Shown here: positions 18,201-29,077 of the stretch, piece by piece | How positions within the stretch are numbered: the stretch's first letter is position 1 | Layout: the number at the start of each line of letters is the position of its first letter | From: Pocillopora verrucosa | Taxonomy: Eukaryota > Cnidaria > Anthozoa > Scleractinia > Pocilloporidae | Direction of reading: 5' to 3' | Assembly (NCBI RefSeq): GCF_036669915.1 | Contig: NC_089325.1 | Span: 5,841,400 to 5,905,399 of the forward strand | Length of the DNA: 64,000 bases | Program-made: the position numbers and the translations under genes | The notes under the pieces: model-generated | What the model saw: the letters and a program-made list of their open reading frames with translations, nothing else | The model's database searches: none | What the model was told of the DNA's origin: nothing

Positions 18201-21200
18201 TTTTATGATTTGCATAACATAATTTTTCCTTTTCTTTTTTTTTAATTTTCTAATTTCTCTTTTGTTTCCGCAGGCCGCTGGTATTTCAGGTAAACTGTTC
18301 GTTTTCCACTCATCTCTGCCCATTTCCGAGGCGCCTGGAAAATTAAAGAACAGAGAGGACAGAAAACTTCTTGGCTCTGAAAAAGAGAAGGTAGGGTAAA
18401 TTTGTACTAAACGTTAGTGAATTGTAGTTTTCTTTGGAGAAGGATACACAATAGTAGTGTTTGATCGGCCGTATTGAGCTCTTACATAACTTCATGCAGT
18501 GCAAGGCTAAAAAGCTACGTTGTAGGGTTGTGTGTATCTCAGTGCTTGGTTAGTCAGTGCAATCAAGTCCCTTTAAGACTTTCGGGCTACCCACAACACG
18601 AAATCCAAAGAACAGTTAGTTAGGGAAACTGTTAACCAACTTGAGGTACAGTTTATGCAGAAGTTCAATCAGAAATTTTGATCATAAAAATTTGAAATGT
18701 TTTTATGATTAAAACTGTTTGATTATTGTTACAGGCAATACTTACACCTCAGAATACCTTTTATGAGAAACTTGCCAAAGACTGTGTTGCAAATGGCGTG
18801 GGAGTGGATCTGTTTTTGTTCCCCAATGCCTATATTGACGTTGCAACGATTGGATCAGTGGCTACTCTTACAGGCGGACAGATCTACAGATATTCCTACT
18901 TCAAGGTATTCCATCCTCAAAGGAAAGGAAAGACTGTTTTGATGCCGAGACTCTTGTTGTAAATTAAGAGAAGTTTTAAATAGGAACACCCCGAGTGACT
19001 TACCAGGCAGAAATTGTAAAGAGTTTAAGTGTGAAGGGAGCGTTCTGCGGCATTTTGTCATAACGACGCATTTTGTAATAACCCACGTATTTTGTAACAA
19101 CGTTTTCGGAATTTTGTAATTATCCGCGCATTTTGGGATAGGTATTGCAGCATTTTGTAACAAAGGCGACCGACTCATTTTGTAATATGAGGCATTTTGT
19201 AATCGTCGGTCTACGTAAATTATAACAACATCTTGACGCATATTGTATGCTTTTTGACAAAGGCGTACAAACAAATAAGAAAAAAACCGTTATTGGGAAA
19301 TTCTTAGGTTATTAAAAAATGCCGTAGAACAGGGAGCATCAAAAGTTTGAGAGAGACACAATCTTTTGTTGTCGAAAACAGAAAACAACAAAACTTGTAC
19401 ATCATCCCTAACCCCCCTCTTTGATACAGATAAATGCACCCTTACGGTGTATCACGGCATTTCATTGGAAAGCCAGGTATCACTCCTCGTGGATTTATAT
19501 CGGTATCTGGGGGAGTTACTCCATCGCAAGTTCCCCCCTCCCCCTCCCCCTCCCCCCCCCCACAAGTTTGTCATAAAAACAACGAATTCACACTGTTAAA
19601 TGTAGCAAGCCCGCCTCCACCGGCCTTACTAGTTTATTCTCTCTTTTCTTTCCCCCCCCCCCCCCCCCTTCGCTAAATCTTTGACGGTCATGCAGGGACT
19701 GGTGCAAATCAACCTTCGAACAACCTAGCTAACGATGTTAAGAAAAGCTTCAATTATCAATTTAGTCCGCCTTCTGCAAGATTGAATTTCACTTAATTCA
19801 CTTTGGAACCGGTGTTGATGTAAGATAGGTCGTGAGAATGTTAAAACTGATAACGGTTTGAAATCTTCTTTGGGCCTATATGTTTTTTGTTGAATTTTCT
19901 GCAGGAGGCGACACACGGAGAACAGTTCCGTGGAGATTTGAAGAGGAACCTTGAACGTAATGTTGGTTTTGATGCTGTCATGAGACTGAGATGCAGCACA
20001 GGTGATGAAAGCTGGAATTTTTTAAAATTTTCTTTTCAGTTTTGTTATTGAGGACATTTACCCAGAAACTCTTTTCTTACTTACATCAACGTAACTTGCA
20101 TTTATTTTCTTCGTAAGGGCTTCGGCCAGTTGATTTCTGGGGCAACTGTTACATGAACAACACGACTGATGTAGAGCTTGCTGTCATCGATCCACACAAG
20201 GTACGGTCAACTTGTGTTATACCTGAAACTCGCCAGATCTTATTCGAGATTCTCACTTCTATTCATGATACATTTCCTTGTAAAATAGCCGAAAAGAGAA
20301 GTTTGTGCTACAGGAACAAAAGCAGCCATTCGGCGCGAAAAGATGCACAGATCTTTGTTTGTCGACGTTATCTGTTCCGGAGGAACCGATAGTGTCCAAG
20401 CAATTATATACTAGGACATTTTCAAGCTGATTGGATGCTACTTGCATCAACTTTTTAAAGGATGACTTTCATCCCTCTGGATTTAATGTTTGGAAGTTGT
20501 GGAATATCACGAAAGAAATATCACTGGATGTTACCCAATTTTAGCTGGGCATATTCAGTCACTCGGCGCGTTTAAACTACTCGCGCAAGCGAAAATATGT
20601 GTTGGATTGTAACTGTGGATAACGTTGATTTTATGTGCCTTTTATTTTTCTTTACTAGGCGATTGCCATTGAAATCAAACACGATGACAAACTTCCTGAG
20701 GAGGGCCAGGCGTATTTCCAATGTGCATTACTCTATACATCTGTCAGTGGACAGCGGCGTTTAAGAATTCACAACTTGGCCTTCTCTACCTGTACGCAGT
20801 TATCAGATTTATTCCGTTGTTGTGAGATGGATACCTTCGTCAATATTGCATCAAAACAAGGTGACTAATGTATTACATCTTATTCAGTTCATCCTGAATC
20901 AAAGAAATATGATCAAACCATGCATTTTGTGGAAATCTGAATTGTCGTTAGAAAAGGTTTTCTCCTCCTGCAGGAATAGTTACCCTAACATCGTAAGCCT
21001 TGTGTGGTCTTGTCACGCAACGCGTTCACCTCTCGGGTTAGAGAAGAGATCGCACTGCGTGACAGTACCAAACGATTGATTCGCTTCATTACTTGAAGTT
21101 ACCTTCAGCTCTTCGCGCAATTAAGAATTTAATTTGTCTTTCTTACATCCAGCGATCAGAGAAGTATACACGTCGACGCCCAAAGCGATCAGAGAAAACC

Positions 21201-24200
21201 TGATGAATCAATGTGCACAAATCTTGGCCTGTTACAGAAGAAACTGTGCTTCACCGTCATCTGCTGGTCAGGTAGGACTCGTTTTGTACGTTTTCTGTTA
21301 GTTGAATTACGGTACAGTTTTTACACTTTTAACCGAGTTCAAGAAGTAGGAACGAAAATGGGTAAACCTGGCATTCAGGCAGATATGCGGTTCGTCAGTC
21401 AGTCAGTCAGCTGGCTGTTATTCCTTCACACGCGTTTAGATCTGTGTTTGTGCCACGCCATCAGACCAACAGTTGTCATTATGAGTTTTGGCCGTACTTT
21501 GTTCGTGCGATTTTTGTTTCGATAGCCGCCCTACTTATTGAACGAGTTGAATTTGTTTATTTCAGTTGATACTTCCAGAGTGCATGAAACTCTTGCCGCT
21601 TTATACGAACTGTATTTTAAAGAATGACATTCTCCTAGGAGGTAAGTTTTTTATCTTGTAAAATTGTTGAAATTTGCTCTTTGTTTTTCGTACAATTTCT
21701 GATGTGGTGTTGTACTTGGAATTTTAACTCAAAAGCCATTGGACAACATTAGTCTCAAGACTGCAGTTGGAACACATGCAGTGTTGTTATTTAGAAAGAT
21801 GCTTTTGTTGTCATTTGTTACTCTAGGATATCGATATGATTAGTTTCATATGCTGCAAATTTGTTTTGAGAGTTTACAGAATAGGAGCGAAATGCAAATA
21901 AATTCGTATTTTATTATTTCTTCAAAGGTTCAGAGATGAGTTCTGATGACCGTAGTTGGTTGATGAGAACGGTCATGTCAATGGATCAGGCTGCATCTGT
22001 ACCCTACTTCTATCCAAGACTTTTTGCATTGGTAAGAATCTATTGTCTCAGAATGTAGAAATCACTCTGCTTCTTTCTTACCCCCACCCCTCCCCCCCCC
22101 CTCTTAATTGAAAAATCCAGCACGTGCTATGCTATCGACCGGTTAACGAAGTGCTTCTACTCACCTTACACAACGAACCTCTTCGTTAACTTTCAAGGGC
22201 ATAAGCATCGCGTAACAAGCTAAAATTAAAGTTGTAGCTTTCATATAAAGTATTTCATTTATTTTTATAGTTATTTTTGTAATTCTGAAACTTGATTTTT
22301 TTTCCTTCAGCATGATCTGAAAGAGGAGTCGTCGGGTCTACCGGCAGTGATCAGATGTTCTGCTGATCGAATGTCAGAGAATGGTGTTTACCTGCTGGGT
22401 GAGTTATTTTACCAAGTAATGGCCGACATGGTACACCAGTATTCATGGTTACCAGCCTGTTTTAGGCATTCAGTTAGTAAAACGCCGCGAAATAGGAAAG
22501 GGCGCGACGGAAGCGGAAGATTAACCCTTTCATTCCCAAGATCTCATTATTAATTCTCCTTACTGTCTGTTGTACAATTCTTATGATGTTAGTTAAGAGA
22601 ATGTGGTATTGGATCAACTAATAATCCTGAAGTGATATTTTTATTTATTCCCATCACTTGTCTGTTGGATATTGTATTGATATAGTGAGTAGAAATTCTG
22701 TCTTAGTCACTAATGGGAGTTCAAGGGTTAAAAGTCGAGGGAGGTATGGGCCGGGCCGCGCAGACTTGACTTGACGTGAGGGATGAACAGATTCCTTTCC
22801 CGCATTTTTGTATTGTTCTTGGTCAGTTGCGATTGGTACAAACGAAAATAATGCTGTCAGAATCATAAAGTAAAGAATGCGACTGCTGTTGGCCTTTCCG
22901 GGAAAACATGCACATGAAGCCAAAGGCGAGTGAAGTGCTCGTCAGTCTGTTGCGCGGGAGAATTTGCAACTGGATGTAAACTTGATGTACATTGCAACCA
23001 TCATAAAGTACCGGAAAACGTGCACTTAGGTGTGAAGCCTTTGAAAGCTTTGCAGCCAATGTCCAGCACTTGATATGAAAACCAGAGAAGTGTAACCACT
23101 GTAAGGTACGGAAAGACGACCAACTGGTTCCATGCGGGGAAATTGGAACCCCTTTTAAACCGTTAATGTGTTAACCGTTTTATCTTTACATAGAAAATGG
23201 AATATCCCTGTTTTTGTGGATTGGACTTCAAGTTGACCCCAACTGGCTCCACCAAGTTTTTGGAGTTCAAACAATCGGACAAGTCGACATTGAAATGGTA
23301 AATAATTAAAGTTTCTTGACTTTAGGTGAGCAACGGTCAATGATTTGATAGTTCAATAATTATGAAGTGATGGCATCGCACGATTTACAATATCAGATCA
23401 AAAGCTTCAAAAATTAAAAAAAAAAAAAAGAGAAAAGAAAAGAAGAAATAAGCTAACCATAGCTTACCGGGTTCTTTTACAAGATTCGATGCATTTTAAG
23501 TAGGGAGGATTCACAGTTTTGCACGTAAACAGAAATAGAAAAAGTTCCGATGCACGGTCAGTAAGGCAAGATTTTGAGACCACTTTACAGTTATTATTTT
23601 GATTAAAGCTATGATTAATACTACATTCTTAAGTCTAACTATTTCAACCTCATTAGTGTTGTATTACTATTTTTGTCACCAGACTTCACTTCCAGTCCTT
23701 GATAATCCTCTCTCTACTCGCTTAAATGAAATCATTCGACTGATTCAGAACCAGAGACAGCATTACCTCAAGGTACGATTGTAACTGTTGCGTTTGTTTC
23801 GTAAAGTTCATCCGTGATGGACGTCTATAAGTCACTGTGGACGAAGTGCAACGAATCCTGAGAAAACGGTTGATCTCAGTCTTTATTATAACTTTCAGTT
23901 GTACGTGCGGTAAATGTGGTAGGCCATATTACATTGTACGACCCGCTAAATTCAAAAGAGTGTTTGAATTGCAATCTTCACTCTCTATTTTTCCTTTCGG
24001 ATCCGAGCGGAAAAACTCGGTCCGTAACTTACAGTACGGTCCTCGATCGTGGTTTGTAAGAGGTATAAATCATGAATTATGTAATAATCCTTTGTTTTTT
24101 TCTTTGTCTCTTCAGTTAACCGTCGTACGACAACGCGACAAGCTCGAAGGATGGTTCAAACATTTCTTGGTGGAAGACAAAGGTGTTAACCCAGTGGCTC

Positions 24201-24259
24201 ATAGCTATGTGGACTTCCTTTGCCAGATGCACAAGGAGATCAGAAATCTGATGAACTAA
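9947..24259 (+). CDS. SEC24: SEC24, COPII coat cargo-adaptor subunit (C/D type)
   Basis: Cargo-binding half of the SEC23/SEC24 inner COPII coat, acting at ER exit sites. 26 exons: 9947-9981, 10064-10268, 11563-11988, 12524-12628, 13037-13510, 13817-13960, 14195-14306, 14757-14884, 14981-15119, 15468-15583, 16113-16237, 16313-16391, 17003-17115, 17613-17706, 18274-18390, 18735-18905, 19905-20001, 20118-20200, 20659-20860, 21153-21271, 21566-21641, 21928-22031, 22311-22398, 23194-23297, 23683-23772, 24116-24259. They total 3,690 nt, in frame, 1,229 residues; vertebrate C/D forms are somewhat shorter. The first ~460 residues are a disordered Gln/Pro/Gly/Met-rich tail. Then come a C2-C2 zinc finger (C559, C562, C581, C584), the trunk ([25 protein letters not shown]), beta-sandwich and helical parts ([15 protein letters not shown]), and the gelsolin-like end with [13 protein letters not shown] and [18 protein letters not shown]. 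The start is the first of two adjacent ATGs. The C/D assignment rests on the long N-tail and the [13 protein letters not shown] block. Confidence 0.97.
11286..11475. repeat. TTAACCCTTT-type MITE, variant B
   Basis: About 190 bp in the second SEC24 intron ending TTTAAAGGGTTAA. It shares CCCAAGATCT and ATTATTAATTCTCC with the element at 22521-22731 but not the interior of the other copies, so it is a second subfamily with the same type of termini. Confidence 0.55.
12179..12490. repeat. TTAACCCTTT-type MITE carrying telomeric repeats
   Basis: Starts TTAACCCTTTAACCCCTAAG and contains the family blocks CATCACCCCTGAATCA and GATCACCAACTAAAG, in the orientation opposite to copy 1. Near its left end the family sequence is interrupted by TTAGGG repeats (12204-12287). 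It lies in a SEC24 intron. Confidence 0.7.
12204..12287. repeat. Interstitial telomere repeat (TTAGGG)n
   Basis: About 84 bp of almost pure TTAGGG units with a few one-base slips (TTTAGGG, GCTTAGGG). TTAGGG is the telomere repeat of cnidarians. The tract sits inside a MITE within a SEC24 intron, far from any chromosome end as judged by flanking genes. Confidence 0.9.
17784..18141. repeat. TTAACCCTTT-type MITE, interrupted copy
   Basis: Begins TTAACCCTCTACACCC and ends CAAAGGATTAA, with the family interior (GGTGCTGACAAGGAGAATTTG, GGGGTGATATTGTAAGGAG). It is split near its right end by another inverted-repeat element (17982-18119). Located in a SEC24 intron. Confidence 0.75.
17982..18119. repeat. 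Nested inverted-repeat MITE
   Basis: The left part (AGTAGCTGGGCAACTGCTCA, then CCTACCCCTCCCCTAA) matches the reverse complement of the right part (TTAGGGGAGGGGTGGGTGGG...GCCCAGATACT). The element is bounded on both sides by ATCTTAG (17975-17981 and 18120-18126), which looks like a 7-bp target duplication and shows that it inserted into the older MITE. Confidence 0.75.
19037..19260. repeat. Degenerate tandem repeat of a CATTTTGTAAYAA motif
   Basis: At least eight imperfect occurrences of a (G)CATTTTGTAA core spaced 15-35 bp apart inside a SEC24 intron. The core resembles the inverse of the unit in the array at 55265-55412. No coding capacity. Confidence 0.65.
19528..19672. repeat. C-rich low-complexity tracts in SEC24 intron
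   Basis: Two runs dominated by cytosine: CCCCCTCC repeats around 19528-19561 and a longer C homopolymer around 19653-19669. They probably represent simple-sequence expansion; their length in the assembly should be treated as approximate. Confidence 0.8.
22521..22731. repeat. TTAACCCTTT-type MITE, variant B
   Basis: A 211-bp element with perfect-looking ends (TTAACCCTTTCATTCCC and GGGAGTTCAAGGGTTAA as inverted repeat) in a SEC24 intron. Shares CCCAAGATCTCATTATTAAT with the copy at 11286-11475. Confidence 0.75.
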
Positions 24260-26016
24260 GCAAAACTCCAACGACAACAAGAACCTATCAACATACCGTG
24301 AAGAGAGCGTCAAAATGGACATTTCTTCTTTGACCAACGTTACTTTTCGTAGCTGCTCAGAACGACTTCTTTGCCAAGTGTCCATAATAAGCGTTTTAAG
24401 TGACTGTGAAAAACCAAACGGGAACTGCGAAACGTCTGACAGAGGTCTATATTCATATTGTAACATTTGAATTGTATACACAGAGTTTAGTTTTTAAAAA
24501 ATCAAAACTGAATGTCACAGGCAGTTTCATATGTCGTTACTTGGCGTTCTGTTAGGCGACATATGACTCACGAAAGTCAATTTTGTTTCAAATGTTCTTG
24601 ATAAAGTTGACAGGAATGGTACTTATGAGTTGTTTCTTGGCAGTAAAATGAAACATAACAACTCCAAAAATCTATGCAATTGTTCCAAAGTAATTATCAG
24701 TTGTTTTCTTACACTTATAGATTAAAACAAACTTGGTGAACAAATAGTGTTTTGTCTTGTTTTTTTTTTTTTTTTCGTCTCGACCTTTAACAATTCCCTC
24801 CGTTGAACTAGGGCTGGTAGATTGCTAGACTAGGAGATGTGCGAAAAATATGCATGGAAATGAAAAAGCGAATGAGATATGCGACCGGACCGGGAAAGGG
24901 GAAGGACGGAGGAAAAGTTGACAAACATGCTTCAGCTGTGTCCATTGCTTCAGAGTGCCAACTTTGCTCCTGGCCCCCACAATTCAGGTTACTAGCTTCT
25001 CTTGTTCTCTGGCTATGATTATGGCCGAGACACAAGACTCTTTGGAGCTATAGCTATACACGTCAAGACTCACTTCTGGTCTCTTTTGAAATTAAAATGT
25101 GCGCAGCGAAATATGCAGATAAAGGTACTCATTGAAATGAACACTGAACACCAATCTTTTCCAATCAAGAATGGGCTTTACTTAATTGTAGCGATTACGT
25201 CGTTTTACAATAACTACAAAGCTAAGACACTAGGGCAAGAAGGGAAGAGCTTTGCAAGGCTCGTTGCCTGTGAAACTGAGATTTCATCTGCTTATCTCGA
25301 TATTGGGCCCTTCTCCTCTATTGTGGCCTTAACGATAATCAACGCGTTTGAAAGGTTACAGGCAAGAAAAGGAAAAAACAATATTGACGAACGAGCGATA
25401 AGAAACAAATTTATCTCCACTGGCAAACCACTAAACTGCAAACAAAGTAACCGCTGAATGTTAAGCCTGAGAAACGAATTCACACTTCAGGCTTAAATGC
25501 TTATGGACAACTTTTTCTGGATTCCCGGTCTAACAGATGCTAACCTTCTCTATGACAAGTCGTATTGTTTAGAGAAAATCTCTCAATATTAATCAAAATA
25601 TTGAATCCATTCGCGTTTTTTTACACATCAAAAAATAGACCTGGGTATAATTAGATGATATATTTTGTGACTGCACTTTAAAATAATTTGACTCTGTAAC
25701 TGATTTTAAAAGTATGACTTTACTTATTTCAAATTATGTTACGTACCCCTACAGGCTCCTTCTATCTTGTATCTGTCTGTATGTGGCATTCCTAAGACTG
25801 ATCAGGTCAAATGCAAAAAGTTTTCATTTTGAAGGAGGGGTAATCCACCTTAAACTGCTGTTTTTCTCGTAAATTGCAGCTTACTACTAACTGTTCATAT
25901 GCAAAAAATGACTCATGCCACTAGCATCAAAAATACCAATTTGATACATTCCTTTTTGATATAAAAACCACTGTACTAGAAGTGAATTTTTTTAAAAATT
26001 ATAGTAAATTTCCCAT
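24260..26016. other. Intergenic region between SEC24 and PRA1 gene
   Basis: SEC24 3' UTR followed by unassigned sequence. An ATTAAA hexamer near 24720 is a possible SEC24 polyadenylation signal. A 151-codon open frame at 25002-25457 (+) has no recognisable motif, signal or splice context and is probably chance. A T-run at about 24760-24775 is the only simple repeat. Confidence 0.5.
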
Positions 26017-27965
26017 TCATCTGTTTTCTTCTTTGGTGGAACATATCTTTGAGAGCAAGATAGTCATGGGTGTGACATCTTCCTTAAACAGCTCCACTGT
26101 ATTGGCAAATTTGTTTTTTATGTTTCGCTTCCTTGTTGCTGCATGAAGAAGAATTACTGCCAAAAGGGAAGAAAGAAATTGAATGAGAGTTTCCATGTGT
26201 GAATAATGACTGCAGGGTAGAAGAAAGGGTTAAGCCATATAAGGCCTCTGAAAGGGTTTATGTTCTAAAAAATTTCTAGTTCCCTTCCTTAGCTTAAGCT
26301 ATAGTTGACAGAGTGAGTTAGCTAGCCACAGTGAATTCTGAAAAGCTAATGTTTTCCTGTTATAGATGTCTATCCATCTTTGTCAACTCCTAGCCAATTG
26401 ATATTTCTGTTGGTGATTCACTTGCCAACTCACACAGCATAGTAGTTTCTTTAAAAACTAACAATGTTCCCCAGAGGAAAAAAAAAATCTGTTCCTCAAG
26501 ATAGTCCTGATAGATAGTGCTGTCTCCAAGTAATGCACCAAAAGATATCTTTGGCACATCCTGCTCAAGCAGCTTTGAGATATGAAAATTATTTTCAGTA
26601 CTCCTTTAAGTCTTCTGATTTTCTCCACACCGTTCTCTATAAATTCATAAGATGCAGATAAGGAGAATTTGTTTAAAAATCAAGAGCTTTTTTAGTTGGT
26701 GATCATTTTCTTTATTCTTATGACTTCAATTTGTCATTCAGGGGTGATATTGTAAGGAGAAATTAGATGCTAATCACTCTTAGGGGTCAAAGGGTCAGTG
26801 AAATTCTACCTGCTATTGGCAATGTCACCCCCCCGATGAATACCAGTGTGGATCCCAGGGCATAAATAACAAGCATTGCTAAGGCAACCACAGCAATAGG
26901 TACCAGGGAGGGATACTGACTCTTCAGATGTGCAAATCTTGGCTCTTTACTCTGGGCAATGCCAAATAACACAAAGGCAACAATGAGTGTGACAGCACCA
27001 ATGATCAAATCCTTTGGATACAATGTCCTGAGGAAAGGAGAACCATTGACGTTTTCTCACCGAAGTAATTGATGCCTTCAACCTTCTATGTTTCTCTAAT
27101 TCTAAACAACTTTACACTGTCCCATTGACTGAGTACAAGTTGTAAAAAGACAGTTAGTAGCTCAGTAAAAGGTTCACCAAGTCTTAAAGAGGGAGGGTAC
27201 CAATCGGAAAATAGTGGGGCAGGTTTAATAACTTTATGCAGTTATCATAACATAATAAAAGCTTTGGATCATAACAGAACCTGGCCTCAGGTAAAGTTAA
27301 AAATACGGTAATAAAGTCTTAATAAGCTTATTTAAAAATAATGTTTTGGAGACAAAATTGTTCAGATGGTGATATTATTGTCCTAATTAATAACACGCAT
27401 TTGATTTAAAAAATTTTACGGAAGGAAAATACCACTGATCCAAAGAAGCCAACGAATTTTGAACTCCTCTACTGCAATTTTTAAAGGTGTCAACGACAAA
27501 AAAATTACTGTGTCGAAGGTTGGCCATCCATAAGGGAGTACAGTTACTGGAAACATGGTATGTCTCGTTCAGTTTTGGGTCAACAATTCAAAACACTCTT
27601 TTCTTCCACCAAGTAAGTCGTTCTTGTTACCATCTCGTTTTATACTAATGGGATTGTAGCAAGATATGCTTAAATGTACAGATGCAAAATCCTAATGCCT
27701 TGGAAGGTTGATTGTCCGGAGATGAACAGTCAACTACTTCAGTAAAGCTTTCCTATTACACATTAGCAGAGAGGCACATTAACTTAGCTCACCCGACCAC
27801 AATGACAATTAGAATTGCACAAATGAAGTAGTTGGTCTGATAATATATGAGGTTATTGATCATCCTGTTCTCCATTCTATCCCTGTCGCGAAATGTTGGA
27901 GCAGTAAACTGGGCGTCAGTAACGAAGTCTTGCAGTGAACGAAGAGAAGGAAGTTCAACCGCCAT
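26017..27965 (-). CDS. PRA1-family protein (ARL6IP5/PRAF2-like)
   Basis: Small multi-pass ER/Golgi membrane protein; family members modulate prenylated Rab trafficking and ER-resident transporters. Three exons on the minus strand, 27965-27793, 27027-26810 and 26156-26017, total 531 nt, in frame, 176 residues, the usual size. Exon 1 starts MAVELPSLRSLQDFVTDAQF and holds the family signature MINNLIYYQTNYF. Exon 2 encodes two hydrophobic hairpins around AHLKSQYPSLVPIAVVAL. Exon 3 completes the last helix and ends in the conserved basic tail RKRNIKNKFANTVELFK and TPMTILLSK. The start fits the family N-terminus. Assignment to ARL6IP5 or PRAF2 is not possible by eye. A MITE ends only ~13 bp from the exon 2 donor. 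Confidence 0.9.
26605..26795. repeat. TTAACCCTTT-type MITE beside a splice donor
   Basis: About 190 bp with the family interior (GATAAGGAGAATTTGTTTAA, GGGGTGATATTGTAAGGAG) and right end CTTAGGGGTCAAAGGGTCA, in intron 2 of the PRA1 gene. Both ends have lost the terminal TTAA, so it is an older copy. Confidence 0.7.
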
Positions 27966-28074
27966 TTTGCTTCGCGTGTCACTTGGGAAGCCGCTGGAAA
28001 CCTATTTATATTCGTAGGCTCAATAATATGTCCCATATGGAACATGGTAACATGAAAAACAAGAAAATATTATT

Positions 28075-28696
28075 ATGCATCTATCATCGGCCATCCCCTG
28101 GGGGGGACCCCGGGCAAATTCAACGTTGAATGAGGACTTATACGGGGATTTGAACGATTAACTTACCCTGGAGGCGGGGGAAATGAGGGAGGTTTGTTTT
28201 CCAAAAGCCTTGCACCGCGGGGAAAACAGGGGACTTTGCAAACGAAACAGGTCAATTTCAAGTTGTCTTAAATGAAAAACATAAAGACCGCTGTGCAGAA
28301 GAACGTGGTCCACCTTTCTCCTCGTGTTTGTGATGGCGACCTCGGCGGATGGCGCAGGTATTGTAATGTAAATCCATTATTATTACATTATTACAGTATT
28401 ACACTGTATTTTGGTTAACATTTTTTTGTGTAATTGTATTTAGCAGTACATTGAAATTTGCATTGTTACGAACATGTAAGCACTATTAAAACATGACATT
28501 TCGTTAAGGGTATAAAGTACTGTTTTCTTGTCAGGTTTCAAGCTGCTCAAGGTGATTCCCCTCAGGGAGGGGAACTTTGATTCCTCTGTGTCCCCACCTA
28601 GGAGGGGGAAAATAAGAACTTTGACAGGGTCCTTTACAAAGTCCCCACCCTTGCCCGGGGTCCCCCCCCCAGGGGATGGCCGATGATAGGTGCATT
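28075..28696. repeat. Large fold-back element with GC-rich inverted ends
   Basis: The left end ATGCATCTATCATCGGCCAT followed by CCCCTGGGGGGGACCCC is repeated inverted at the right end (GGGGTCCCCCCCCCAGGGGA, then TGGCCGATGATAGGTGCAT), giving ~40-bp terminal inverted repeats around ~540 bp. The interior is G-rich on the left and C-rich on the right, and includes a short ATG frame (28333-28357, MATSADGAG) followed by GTATTG. No transposase. Confidence 0.7.
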
Positions 28697-28744
28697 AATA
28701 CCAGTTTCGGGATCATTTTTAAGTAGTTAAAATCTTTTTTAGAA

Positions 28745-29077
28745 TTATTGCGAGGGTAAAATGAAATGTGAGTGTGAATGGAATTCGATCAGTCTCATGA
28801 CTGTCGATGAAATTGTTGGGTGCAGTGATGTCCCACTTAAGGCAGGATAGCTATGTCTTTTGAAGAACTGGCACATTGCCTCTGATTCATTGGAAAAATC
28901 ATGGTTCTCACTAGATAAGTATCCAATTGCAAGACACTGAGAATAAGGAATGGAGTCTGTTAAATCTACTGGGAAAAATTCTTCCAGCTGAAGTAGTCTC
29001 AGAAAAACAGACTTACTTCTTTCACATTTTATTTCTAGTGAACTTAACTTGTTGGTGATAACAAAATATTTGAAATT
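28745..29077 (-). CDS. Unidentified terminal coding exon
   Basis: An open minus-strand frame of about 110 codons ends at a TAA at 28745-28747, immediately right of the fold-back element. It lacks a suitable initiator at its left boundary, so it is more likely an internal-to-terminal exon than a whole gene; acceptor-like AGs lie near 29030-29050. It reads in part KCERSKSVFLRLLQLEEFF, then DLTDSIPYSQCLAIGYLSSE and AMCQFFKRHSYPALSGTSLH. The mixture of Leu-rich helix and varied polar residues, in a region where the other frames are full of stops, supports real coding. I do not recognise the family and could not find upstream exons between here and 30730. Confidence 0.5.
   Translation of the reverse strand, partial: NFKYFVITNKLSSLEIKCERSKSVFLRLLQLEEFFPVDLTDSIPYSQCLAIGYLSSENHDFSNESEAMCQFFKRHSYPALSGTSLHPTISSTVMRLIEFHSHSHFILPSQ

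Noticed and set aside
25002-25457. 151-codon open frame on the plus strand
   Set aside because: No start context, signal, repeat or motif, no splice partners and no family resemblance; chance is sufficient.
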